Source: Candidatus Cryptobacteroides onthequi (GTDB taxonomy: Bacteria > Bacteroidota > Bacteroidia > Bacteroidales > UBA932). Taken from it: DNA of 64,000 bases. The position numbers and the translations under genes were made by a program. This document shows, piece by piece, positions 8,531-17,302 of the stretch. Positions within the stretch are counted from its first letter, which is position 1; the number at the start of each line of letters is the position of its first letter. The notes below the pieces were generated by a model that was not told where the DNA came from, did not search any database, and was given only the letters and a program-made list of their open reading frames with translations. The DNA is taken from assembly GCA_018066125.1 (NCBI GenBank), contig JAGHSA010000003.1, forward strand, positions 29,688-93,687. The letters run 5' to 3'.

Positions 8531-10987
8531 TTATAAGTTATCGACCGACATCGGAGTGACGGTGACCGGTCCCATAAGTCCTGACGGGACAAGCGGCCAC
8601 CACGCATATGTGCCACGCAGTTCCCGTGGCAGATCTGTTACCGATGCAATGTTTTCATCCTTGAATATCCTCCAGACCGCGCCGTCGCGGTCCATCCGGG
8701 CGATGCGGTTGGCCGGGAGGTTGCGTACCTCGATCTCAAGCTGATGTTCTCCTTTCTCCAGCCTGACATCGGTACGGAACGGAGCGGCAATCAGAGTGTC
8801 CACCGGCTGCCCGTCGATACGGACCACCGCACTCTCACGCACATCCCCGAGGTCGATGCGCCAGATACAGTCATCCGCAGCCTCCAGCCTGGTGCCGTAT
8901 TCTGCCACAGCCTCTACTGCGTCGCCGTCCGGAAGTGTAGTCCAGTCCACGAGAGAATCAAGTTCAAAATGTGTCTGGAACATCAGAGGCTCGCTGCGGA
9001 CAAAATCCAGAGTCCATGGTCGGCGGCTTATGTCAAGCGGTTCACCTGCCGGGGTAAGGTAAGTCCAGGCATCACCATGTCTTGGCGCACGAGGGAAAGT
9101 CTTCAGCAGAGCAGATGAGCCTGAAGGCAGGTCGAGACGTATGCGCGTCAGTCCATCCTCCTGTGAGATCATGCGGGCAAAGCCCTTCCGGCCTGACATC
9201 GGGTCAAAGATCTCCACGGCCTCTGCCTGGCAGGCAAGGACGGCTTCGTGGATGTCCTCCGGACCGAGATTGGCGATAAAATAATTCTTGCCGCCAAGTT
9301 CATTGGAGCGGCGCACCATATGCACATCCGACACACACATCATCGGCTCCGCCTGTATGCCGCAGGACTTCACCTCGTCCATAGTGAGAATCCTTGCACC
9401 GGCAGCCTTCAGAGCCTCGATCCGCTCACGGGTGGCAGACGGCATGTATTCATTCTCCGAAGGAAGCACGAGAGCCTTGTATCCGATACCGGCAGGAGTC
9501 ACAAGACTGCCCTTCCTGACAGTCACACCTTCGAGGAAAGCATCTGAGATGTAGTCCACATCATGTCCCATGCCGATGACATCAAGCACATCGGCCTTGA
9601 ACTGCGGCATGGTCAGATACATCTTGTGGATGTCGAGCAGCCTGAGCTGCTTGTCAAAATCATGGTTCCATATATCCTGGATAGGGAAATACATGAGGAA
9701 ATCCGCATCTGGACTGCCGTTGCTCAGAAACGACTGGCAGCGCGTGACGTATCTGAAAAGAGTCTCTGAGAGGTCCCAGATGGCGGTATTGGTCGGAGAC
9801 ATATTGACCGATGCATAGAACTTCCACCCCGGGAACTCCACTCCTGCAGGTGAGTACGGAGCACCATGGAATACCACGTGGTTGACACCGCTGGCGAGCA
9901 CGAGATCGATCTCAGGCTTGCAAAGCGCCAGCGTGGTATGGAAATGCTCAGTCAGCCAGGTGAGTGTCTCGCAAGATGTATATCTCTTCCCGGTAAGGTG
10001 GGCCGCCGATGATGCAAACTTGAACACTGCAGGATCGGAATCATTGAGGCGCGTATCCCCGGTACGGTGAAGGCCGCGGATATTGAATGGCGTCTGGCCG
10101 AACGTTTCGCATTCCGGGATGTCGGCCGCAGCATAGACATCTATCAGATTGGCAGGGGCCCCATGTGCCTGATGGCGCGTACGCACCCCGTGGCTGTGCG
10201 CCCAGTCCGTCCATGGACGGACAAAATTGTCCATATACATGCGCCCCAGCGTATTGCGGTAGTCCGCAATGACCTGGCGCGACTCCGGAGAACCGTCATT
10301 GCGGGCAAACGCCTGGATATGGTCCTCGATCCTGTAGCCATGATCCCTGAAGAATGCGTCCGGCAGGCCGTCGGTCCAGGATGAGCCGTACACCTCGAAC
10401 GAATCATTGAAGAATACCGACGGGTATGGGCATCCAGACGCCGCAAAGGCCGAATCGATAGGTGCAAGATAAGCCCCGAGCGCCTCACGGCTGTAGTGAT
10501 CCATCACGAATCCCACTCCCCCGGGTGCGGCCCTCTTGACCTTCTGGCCGGTAGGCACAGTGATGAATGCGGAGGTATCGGAATCGAAGGCAAAGGCCTT
10601 TGCAGCGCTCTCTTCCCCGATCCACGGTCCCCCGAACGGCCAGCCGGTACAGTTGCTCATATCTATCTGGACGCCCAGCTCACGTCCCCTTTCAACGGTA
10701 TGACGAAGAGCGTCCATCCACGCAGGGCTCAGGTAGTCCAGATCATGAGATTCATTCCCCTTCACTCCATATATAGGTGTGATCTCGACTCCGCCGATTC
10801 CTTTTTCGGCGAACTCCCGGAGGTTGAAGTCGAGCCCCTTTTCATCCACAGCGCTTCCCAGCCACCACCATCTGACGAACGGACGGTCTTCCAGAGACAC
10901 GGGATACCATTCCATGGATGTTTCACGGCATGAGAAAAGAAATATAGTGAAGAGTGTGAAAATGAGGGTCTTGCAGATCTGACGCAT
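8531..10987 (-). CDS. Second GH106-family lipoprotein
   Basis: An 818-aa lipoprotein (lipobox FLFSC, Cys20) of the GH106 type. It shares with the gene at 3803-6589 the early signature RWWWLGSAVD / YWFWINGHVD, the MSNCTGWPFGGPW motif and a C-terminal beta-sandwich (RIDGQPVDTL, LEIEVRNLPANRI). The two are divergent paralogues rather than a recent duplication: lengths and most of the sequence differ, so they may cleave different rhamnosidic linkages. The listed frame extends to 11131 but would run through the divergent promoter region; the start at 10987 gives the signal peptide. A -7 box lies at 11011-11018. The MBL-fold gene follows after 4 bp. Confidence 0.82.
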   Translation of the reverse strand: MRQICKTLIFTLFTIFLFSCRETSMEWYPVSLEDRPFVRWWWLGSAVDEKGLDFNLREFAEKGIGGVEITPIYGVKGNESHDLDYLSPAWMDALRHTVERGRELGVQIDMSNCTGWPFGGPWIGEESAAKAFAFDSDTSAFITVPTGQKVKRAAPGGVGFVMDHYSREALGAYLAPIDSAFAASGCPYPSVFFNDSFEVYGSSWTDGLPDAFFRDHGYRIEDHIQAFARNDGSPESRQVIADYRNTLGRMYMDNFVRPWTDWAHSHGVRTRHQAHGAPANLIDVYAAADIPECETFGQTPFNIRGLHRTGDTRLNDSDPAVFKFASSAAHLTGKRYTSCETLTWLTEHFHTTLALCKPEIDLVLASGVNHVVFHGAPYSPAGVEFPGWKFYASVNMSPTNTAIWDLSETLFRYVTRCQSFLSNGSPDADFLMYFPIQDIWNHDFDKQLRLLDIHKMYLTMPQFKADVLDVIGMGHDVDYISDAFLEGVTVRKGSLVTPAGIGYKALVLPSENEYMPSATRERIEALKAAGARILTMDEVKSCGIQAEPMMCVSDVHMVRRSNELGGKNYFIANLGPEDIHEAVLACQAEAVEIFDPMSGRKGFARMISQEDGLTRIRLDLPSGSSALLKTFPRAPRHGDAWTYLTPAGEPLDISRRPWTLDFVRSEPLMFQTHFELDSLVDWTTLPDGDAVEAVAEYGTRLEAADDCIWRIDLGDVRESAVVRIDGQPVDTLIAAPFRTDVRLEKGEHQLEIEVRNLPANRIARMDRDGAVWRIFKDENIASVTDLPRELRGTYAWWPLVPSGLMGPVTVTPMSVDNL

Positions 10988-11010
10988 GGTTATGGGGAGA
11001 CTTACCAAGA

Positions 11011-11018
11011 CAAATATA
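11011..11018 (-). promoter_or_regulatory. Candidate -7 element of the GH106/MBL operon
   Basis: Reads TATATTTG on the minus strand (consensus TAnnTTTG), 23 bp upstream of the ATG at 10987. It is one half of a divergent promoter pair with 11071-11078. Confidence 0.5.
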
Positions 11019-11070
11019 ACAAATGGAATATTTTTTTTGCAGCATTTAATAAAAAAACTCAATAATATAC

Positions 11071-11078
11071 TACCTTTG
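11071..11078 (+). promoter_or_regulatory. Candidate -7 element of the PurF-like gene
   Basis: Reads TACCTTTG, a perfect TAnnTTTG match, 24 bp upstream of the ATG at 11103. A TTTG at 11036-11039 is too far upstream for a standard -33 element. Confidence 0.5.
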
Positions 11079-11102
11079 CGCCCGGACAAAAACACCAGGC
11101 TT

Positions 11103-12533
11103 ATGGGCGGACTTTTCGGAACCATCACCAAGGAAAAACCTTGTGCATTCGATCTCTTTTACGGGACAGACTACCACTCTCATCTTGGAACCAGGCGCGC
11201 CGGCATGGCGACCTACAGCGAGGAGGAAGGCTTCTTCCGAAGCATCCACAGTCTTGAAAGCAGCTATTTCAGAACAAAGTTCGAGCAGGAGCTCCCGAAA
11301 TTCAAGGGAAATGCCGGCATCGGCGTGATCAGCGACACTGACGCCCAGCCTCTCCTGATGAACTCCCACCTCGGAAAGTTCGCAATCGTAACAGTCGGAA
11401 AGATCAACAACCAGGAGGCTATCTCCTCAAAGCTTCTCGATCTCAACCTCCCTCTCAGTGAGTTCAGCAGCGGCAAGATCAATCCTACCGAGCTTGTCTC
11501 CCTGATCATCATCCAGGGCAAGAATTTCGTTGACGGCATCGAGAAGGTATTCCAGATCATCAAAGGATCCTGCAGCATGCTCCTCCTGACAGAGGACGGC
11601 ATCATCGCTGCCCGCGATTCATGGGGACGAACCCCTCTCGTGATCGGAAAGAGCGAGGACGGCTACGCCATCGCAAGCGAGAGCACAGCCTTCTCCAATC
11701 TCGGATATGAGATAGAGCATTTCGTGGGTCCAGGCGAGATCGTGAGGATCAAGGGCGACAGGATGGAAGTGCTCCGCAAGGCGAACCCATGCAACCAGAT
11801 CTGCTCATTCCTCTGGATCTATTACGGATTCCCAACAAGTGTATATGAAGGCAAGAATGTGGAGGAGATGCGCAATGACACCGGAAGGATCATGGGCAAG
11901 GCTGACGACACGGAAGTCGACTGCGCCTGCGGCATCCCGGACAGTGGCATCGGCATGGCCGTTGGCTACGCAGAGGGACACGGCGTTCCTTACATGAGAT
12001 CCATCTGCAAGTACACCCCGACATGGCCGAGATCATTCATGCCTGCAAACCAGTCGACACGAAACCTTGTGGCAAAGATGAAGCTCATCCCGAACAAGTC
12101 CATACTTGAGGGCAAGAGGGTTCTCTTCTGCGATGACAGCATCGTGCGAGGCACCCAGCTTCGTGACAGCACCAAGCTTCTCCATGAAATGGGAGCCAAG
12201 GAGGTACATATGCGCATAGCATGTCCCCCTCTCATCTACGCATGTCCTTTCATCAATTTCTCAGCAAGCAAGAATGAGCTGGAGCTCATCACAAGACGCA
12301 TCATTCAGGATCTTGAGGGTGATATGAACAAGAATGTGAGCGCCTACGCCACCACAGACTCTCCGGAATACAAGAAGATGGTGGCAGAGATAGCAAAGAG
12401 GCTCAAGCTTGACTCTCTCAAGTTCAGCACCATCGAGTCCATCGTGGAAGCCATCGGTCTCGACAAGAGCTGCATCTGCACACACTGCTTTGATGGAAGT
12501 TCATTCCACACCCTCGAACAGGAGAACAAGTAA
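11103..12533 (+). CDS. PurF-like amidophosphoribosyltransferase paralogue lacking the glutaminase cysteine
   Basis: A 476-aa protein colinear with PurF (glutamine PRPP amidotransferase). The N-terminal Ntn domain begins MGGLFGTI, whereas active PurF begins MCGI after processing, so the catalytic Cys is replaced by Gly. The phosphoribosyltransferase half keeps PDSGIGMAVGYAEG and the PRPP loop DDSIVRGT (344-351). Cysteines typical of iron-sulfur-bearing PurF remain (NPCNQIC, ACPPLIYACPF, and Cys457, Cys459 and Cys462 in CICTHC). It could use ammonia, transfer phosphoribose to another acceptor, or be regulatory. It is monocistronic: its stop is 1 bp from the convergent kinase stop. It should not be taken as the cell's purF. 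Confidence 0.75.
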   Translation: MGGLFGTITKEKPCAFDLFYGTDYHSHLGTRRAGMATYSEEEGFFRSIHSLESSYFRTKFEQELPKFKGNAGIGVISDTDAQPLLMNSHLGKFAIVTVGKINNQEAISSKLLDLNLPLSEFSSGKINPTELVSLIIIQGKNFVDGIEKVFQIIKGSCSMLLLTEDGIIAARDSWGRTPLVIGKSEDGYAIASESTAFSNLGYEIEHFVGPGEIVRIKGDRMEVLRKANPCNQICSFLWIYYGFPTSVYEGKNVEEMRNDTGRIMGKADDTEVDCACGIPDSGIGMAVGYAEGHGVPYMRSICKYTPTWPRSFMPANQSTRNLVAKMKLIPNKSILEGKRVLFCDDSIVRGTQLRDSTKLLHEMGAKEVHMRIACPPLIYACPFINFSASKNELELITRRIIQDLEGDMNKNVSAYATTDSPEYKKMVAEIAKRLKLDSLKFSTIESIVEAIGLDKSCICTHCFDGSSFHTLEQENK

Positions 12534-12534
12534 C

Positions 12535-14829
12535 TTATCTGAGTCTTGGAAATATGACTTCGAATCGCGAACCCACACCGGGTTCGCTTTTCACTTTTAT
12601 CTCACCGCCCATCAGACCGACAAGACGCCTGCACAGAGGGAGACCGAGCCCGGCGCCTTCAGACATGCCGGCTTTGACATATTTCTCGAACACATGTGAT
12701 ATCATGTCCTCCGATATGCCGCATCCTGTATCTTCGACAAATATCACGACATGGTCTTCATCCTCTGTCCATCCCAGGGTGATGCTTCCGCTTTCCGTAA
12801 ACTTGACCGCGTTGTTCATCAGATTTGAGACCACCTGGAGCAGACTGCTTCGATTGACCCGCACCCTGTCTGACTCGCAGCCCTTGGAATAGATGAATTT
12901 CAGGCGGTCCGGCACTATCACGCTGTGGGTCATATAGAGCTCCTCCATCAGAGTGTCCACGTCCTTCTCTGAAAGGTCGAGCTTGAAGTCCTTGCTCTGT
13001 TCCTCTGAAGTGGAGATGACATTGTCGATGAGCGAGAGCAGCTGCTGGGTATTTGCCGTGATGATTTCATTGTACTGCGACTTCTCCTCCTCTTCAAGGG
13101 AATCATTCATCTCGACAAGCAGCTTGGAAAAACCTGCGATCGCATTGAGAGGTGTACGTATCTCATGCCCCATCGATGCCAGGAACGAGCTCTTGAGCAC
13201 AGACTCCTCCTCCTTGCGGAACGCGGCATCTATCTCCGCCTGACGGCGGACCATGTCATCGACAAGGAAAAGCAGTCCCACGACCTTGCGGGTGCTCCTC
13301 TTCTGAGAAGGATGGCTGAAGAGGACCTTGGCATAGTGGCGTCCTCCCAGTGACGGGAGCGTGATGGAGATTGTCATCTCGTTCATCGGAGCAAGGCGGT
13401 CCTCCATCTGCCTGATGAATTCTTCCCTGTTCTCACTGTCGATATAGGAATACATTTCATTTATGCGCAGGTCAGGATCCAGTCCGAAACGTTCGGCGAC
13501 ACCTTCGCTGAACATCACCCTGCCGTCATTGAGGACATAGAAAAGGAAACCGTTGTTCGCCGTGATGAGTGAATCTATCCTCGCAGCCGTCTCCCTGGCC
13601 TCGGCGCCCTCTCTTACGAGCTGCTCTCTTGCACGCATTCTCCTCCTGGTGAGTCCGAAAAAGATGACCAGGAAAAGGAGCAGCGAGACAAGGCTGCCCA
13701 GCCAGTATCTGAACTTGTGGATCTGGTGATTGACACGCGACCTTTCAGACCACGGGAGATTGACGAAATGCATCACACCCGGCAGTTCGGATGCATATCT
13801 GTAGGAACCACGGACATGTCTCCAGTTCAGCCAGTAATCGCTCTTGTGCACACCCCACGGGATGTCAGAGGGGCTCTCACCCTTTTTCAGGATGGCATCC
13901 ATGACTGTATGAAGATCCTTTGCCATGACAGGGTATGGTGCAAAGTAACCGCCCACGCAGGTATTGAGCACGCCCTCCATGTCGAGGTCAAAACGCTGAG
14001 GCGTCATGGTGAAGAATGTACCCACGCCCTGATCCAGCGCCTCATCGCTCCACCTGTCATCCTTCATTCTGAGATAGGTGCTGCTCTTCTTTCCGCTCTG
14101 AAGCATGAAAGCATAGTTGAAACCGACATTGTTTTCTCTGTCTTTCCAGTTTCTAGATTCGTCCTCTCCGCTGAGCGGGATGAGAGTCATGCGTGCCGTA
14201 TCACGGGCGTCTATCTTGACAAAGGTGTACGGGTCTGACAGATCGATATTGGCGTTGTACTTCGAAGTGTCGCTGAGCTGCCTGACCGTAAGGTCACGCA
14301 GAAAATCGTCCATATACCCACTGTCAAGCGTGGTGGTCACCCAAGTGACCTGGCGGTAGCTGCGTATGAGCTCGAGATTCTTCGCCATGTCCGGATGCGT
14401 GACAAAACCGGTGAAATTTGGACGGCCGGCGAGAAGACCCTTATAGTCGGGATTCTGCACACCTATGAATACGACGGGAACATCATCGGCGAGAGGACCG
14501 TGGCAGGCAGCCACCCCATGGGCCACATTGTCACCGCAGAGGACCACGAGATCGGCCCTGCAGCCCATCCTGACCAGCGAGTCGAGAATATGCTGGGGGC
14601 AGCCGAAGTACTGAAGGGAATCAGGATCCTGTTCCCGCCATGTAACATATCTGAATATGTAATCCCCGGAATGCATCTCCTTCCCGATGGCAGAGCGGAG
14701 AGACTTGACAGGTCCATGGTCCTCACAGAGATCTGTTATCACCAGGATATTCTTCCTTTCCTGCGCCGTTCTGGTGCAGGAAACGACAGCCAGCATGATG
14801 CACAGCAGTATGACAATCAATTTCTTCAT
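12535..14829 (-). CDS. Sensor histidine kinase with periplasmic substrate-binding-like domain (second of a tandem pair)
   Basis: A 764-aa sensor kinase. It has a lipobox-like N terminus (VVSC, Cys18), a periplasmic domain resembling ABC-transporter substrate-binding proteins (about 25-340), and one transmembrane segment near 370-390 (SLVSLLLFLVIFFGL). A PAS-like region follows (about 420-520), then HisKA with phospho-acceptor His555 (GHEIRTPLN) and HATPase_c with the N box NNAVKF, G1 DTGCGI and G2 GAGLGL. No receiver domain or response regulator is fused or adjacent. It overlaps the upstream kinase gene by 4 bp (ATGA). It probably senses a small ligand in the periplasm and may control the divergent susC/susD genes. 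Confidence 0.85.
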   Translation of the reverse strand: MKKLIVILLCIMLAVVSCTRTAQERKNILVITDLCEDHGPVKSLRSAIGKEMHSGDYIFRYVTWREQDPDSLQYFGCPQHILDSLVRMGCRADLVVLCGDNVAHGVAACHGPLADDVPVVFIGVQNPDYKGLLAGRPNFTGFVTHPDMAKNLELIRSYRQVTWVTTTLDSGYMDDFLRDLTVRQLSDTSKYNANIDLSDPYTFVKIDARDTARMTLIPLSGEDESRNWKDRENNVGFNYAFMLQSGKKSSTYLRMKDDRWSDEALDQGVGTFFTMTPQRFDLDMEGVLNTCVGGYFAPYPVMAKDLHTVMDAILKKGESPSDIPWGVHKSDYWLNWRHVRGSYRYASELPGVMHFVNLPWSERSRVNHQIHKFRYWLGSLVSLLLFLVIFFGLTRRRMRAREQLVREGAEARETAARIDSLITANNGFLFYVLNDGRVMFSEGVAERFGLDPDLRINEMYSYIDSENREEFIRQMEDRLAPMNEMTISITLPSLGGRHYAKVLFSHPSQKRSTRKVVGLLFLVDDMVRRQAEIDAAFRKEEESVLKSSFLASMGHEIRTPLNAIAGFSKLLVEMNDSLEEEEKSQYNEIITANTQQLLSLIDNVISTSEEQSKDFKLDLSEKDVDTLMEELYMTHSVIVPDRLKFIYSKGCESDRVRVNRSSLLQVVSNLMNNAVKFTESGSITLGWTEDEDHVVIFVEDTGCGISEDMISHVFEKYVKAGMSEGAGLGLPLCRRLVGLMGGEIKVKSEPGVGSRFEVIFPRLR

Positions 14830-17117
14830 ACGCTCTTATCTCCTTCACTCATAGGGAAACGGATGTAGAAGGTGGAACCGGTGCCCGGCTCGCTGTCTAC
14901 AGTGATGGTTCCTCCCATCCTGGTGACATATTCCTTGGCCAGGGCGAGACCGAGTCCCGTGCCCTGGGTGAAATGATCCACCTGGAAGAAACGATTGAAT
15001 ATGATGTCGTGATTGGCCTTGTCAATGCCGATACCCACATCTGACACATACAGGCTCACGCCCACAGGACTTTCAGTCCACCCGACATCCACGCTGCTGG
15101 CGCTGTCGGAAAACTTCAGGGCATTGCCTACGATATTCCTCCATGCATTCTCCAGGAGGCCGATATCCACCCGTATCTTCGAGTCCTCAGGTCCCTTGTG
15201 GTAGCGGACGGTCCTACCAGATGCATGTTCATGGCCGGCCCTTTCATTCTCAAAACGGCGCAATATGTCAGCGACTGTGTATTCCTTGAAATCGATACGG
15301 ATATTACTGTTGTCCATATGGGTAAGGGCCAGCATATCCTCGATGATCTTCATGAGTTCGTGGTTGCTTTCATCTATGGCCTCGCCGAACTGACGCAGTT
15401 CTTCTTCATCGCACTCATATCCAGGAGCTGTGAGGATCTGTGAGAAACCGACGATGCTGTTCAGAGGGGTCCTCATCTCATGACTCATGGCTGAGATGAA
15501 GTTCTCTCTCTCGTTGGCCAGGGCCAGCTTGCGATGAGCTTCATGGAGAGATGCCTCCATCTTCTTATCGTCATCGATATTGATGGTGATGCCGCTTTTC
15601 CTGACACCGTCTATGGTGGCGGCCACATTCATTCTGAGCTCGTACCAACGCGTCTTGCCGTCAAAATCGACCCTCTCTATCTGGAGCGAGTAGCTGCCGG
15701 GCTGGCTGATGGCGAAGAAATGCTCAAGCTTTTCCTTGTAGAAGTCATTGGACTGGGTGTGCCTCTCCGCCAGAGTGATGTTGTTCTTGAGATTCATGCC
15801 ATCGTTGGCATAGACGATCCTGCCATCCTCAATCGTCCAGGAGACCGAATTGGTACCTCTCAGAAGCATATTCAGGTCGTCCTTCAATTCGATGCTCGCC
15901 CTCGACACCCTGGAAAGCTCACGCCTCACCAGGGCATTGCGGATGGCTGCACTGAGGAGCATGACCAGAAGCAGCAATGCAGCGGCACCGGTCAGCAGCC
16001 AGCCATATCTCACGATCACAGCGTGAAGCGATGGATGACGATCAGAAAAACGTACACCTTCAAGATGGACACATTCAGGCATGCTTCCAAGTTCCATGCG
16101 GTCTCTGAGGACATCCCAGTCGGCATGGTATTCCCTTTTGTGCCATGCCACAGGTATATCCGAAGGATCGACGCCGTCCCACAGCATCAGAGCACGATCC
16201 ACGGCGTCCTTCACCTGCACGCTGAATGGAGAGAAATGGCCTCCGATACAATTGTCATGATGAAGGAACCCCTCGGCGACAGCAGTGCAGTAGAGCGGGA
16301 AATCAGGATTCAGTTCCAGTCTTTCAGTGACCTTGTCGTGCTTGACCATCAGCACATGGTTGTCAGACCTCTGTGAGAAAAAAGCCCACGTCGCCGGAAA
16401 GACCTCATACGTATCGGGGTTCCTGTTTATGATGGTATTGTCAAGAGACAGCGAGTAGAATACGGTCTTCCCGGCTTTCGCTGCATCATCGAGGTCCTTT
16501 GCCGAACATCTGAGTCCGAGCCCGCTGAAATAGTCTGCACTGTCCAGGGCGGCCATCTGTCCACTCATCGAGTTCATCAGGCTGCGATCAATCCAGCTTG
16601 ACCTCCAGTCGAGCATGGTGATGACACGGTATTTATCCGGGAAGACGAACCTCATGAAGTCAAGGTTCTCCTTCAACGTGATGCTGTCTCTCACCATCAC
16701 CACCCTTCTCTTCTCAGGGCGGCGGTTGATTTCATCTCCGAGAAGGGCAAAAGAGACTATCGGGATATCCTCCAGTCTGGGATCCTTGGCAAGCATGGCC
16801 ATATGATGGCAGAAGTCGCCATATGCCATGACCAGATCAACTTTGCGGCCATCTGCCTCGACCCTGTCCAGAGAGGCCGGCAAGCGGTCCTGAAGCTTGA
16901 CTCCCGCATAATATCCGTCATTGAGGAAGCAGTCTTCGATCCTGACCTTGATTCCTCTGGAGCGGAATTCCTTCTCCATGGCCTCATGAAACTCCTGGTA
17001 GATGAGATCGTCTTCCGCAGTTCTCCATACAGCCACGACATTCCTGACCGGCTTTCCGCATCCGGTGATGCAAAGCCAGACAGACAGTACGAGAATCAGG
17101 TTCAGTAGTCTTCTCAT
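14826..17117 (-). CDS. Sensor histidine kinase with periplasmic substrate-binding-like domain (first of a tandem pair)
   Basis: A 763-aa paralogue of the next gene with the same architecture. It has a lipobox-like N terminus (CITGC, Cys20), a substrate-binding-like periplasmic domain to about 350, a transmembrane helix (LLTGAAALLLLVMLLSAAI, about 370-390) and a PAS domain (WTIEDGRIVYANDGMN onward). HisKA has His546 (SHEMRTPLN); HATPase_c has GNALKF, SDVGIGI and GTGLGL. All kinase motifs are intact. The sequences have diverged strongly outside the kinase motifs, so the duplication is old. It is transcribed divergently from susC, with -7 boxes for both directions in the 185-bp gap. The regulator it phosphorylates lies elsewhere. 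Confidence 0.85.
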   Translation of the reverse strand: MRRLLNLILVLSVWLCITGCGKPVRNVVAVWRTAEDDLIYQEFHEAMEKEFRSRGIKVRIEDCFLNDGYYAGVKLQDRLPASLDRVEADGRKVDLVMAYGDFCHHMAMLAKDPRLEDIPIVSFALLGDEINRRPEKRRVVMVRDSITLKENLDFMRFVFPDKYRVITMLDWRSSWIDRSLMNSMSGQMAALDSADYFSGLGLRCSAKDLDDAAKAGKTVFYSLSLDNTIINRNPDTYEVFPATWAFFSQRSDNHVLMVKHDKVTERLELNPDFPLYCTAVAEGFLHHDNCIGGHFSPFSVQVKDAVDRALMLWDGVDPSDIPVAWHKREYHADWDVLRDRMELGSMPECVHLEGVRFSDRHPSLHAVIVRYGWLLTGAAALLLLVMLLSAAIRNALVRRELSRVSRASIELKDDLNMLLRGTNSVSWTIEDGRIVYANDGMNLKNNITLAERHTQSNDFYKEKLEHFFAISQPGSYSLQIERVDFDGKTRWYELRMNVAATIDGVRKSGITINIDDDKKMEASLHEAHRKLALANERENFISAMSHEMRTPLNSIVGFSQILTAPGYECDEEELRQFGEAIDESNHELMKIIEDMLALTHMDNSNIRIDFKEYTVADILRRFENERAGHEHASGRTVRYHKGPEDSKIRVDIGLLENAWRNIVGNALKFSDSASSVDVGWTESPVGVSLYVSDVGIGIDKANHDIIFNRFFQVDHFTQGTGLGLALAKEYVTRMGGTITVDSEPGTGSTFYIRFPMSEGDKSV

Positions 17118-17140
17118 CAGGCACTATGAAGATTCTACCC

Positions 17141-17148
17141 CAAATATA
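17141..17148 (-). promoter_or_regulatory. Candidate -7 element of the sensor-kinase operon
   Basis: Reads TATATTTG on the minus strand, 23 bp upstream of the ATG at 17117. It sits back to back with the susC box. Confidence 0.5.
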
Positions 17149-17196
17149 CCAAAAAGAAGCGACAAATTGAGCGGGTCGAATCAGACTGGTACTATA

Positions 17197-17204
17197 TACA
17201 TTTG
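17197..17204 (+). promoter_or_regulatory. Candidate -7 element of susC/susD
   Basis: Reads TACATTTG, a perfect TAnnTTTG match. It implies a leader of about 90 nt before the susC ATG at 17303, longer than at other genes here and roomy enough for post-transcriptional control. Confidence 0.45.
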
Positions 17205-17302
17205 CGATGAGAAAGTTTTGCAATATTTACCATGTTTTGTGATTTTTGACGTATATTTCACAAAAATTTTACACCACACAATCAACTAACACAAAAAAAC
17301 CA

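Noticed and set aside
11103-12533. Calling this gene purF
   Set aside because: The glutaminase cysteine is absent, so the symbol would imply an activity the sequence does not support.
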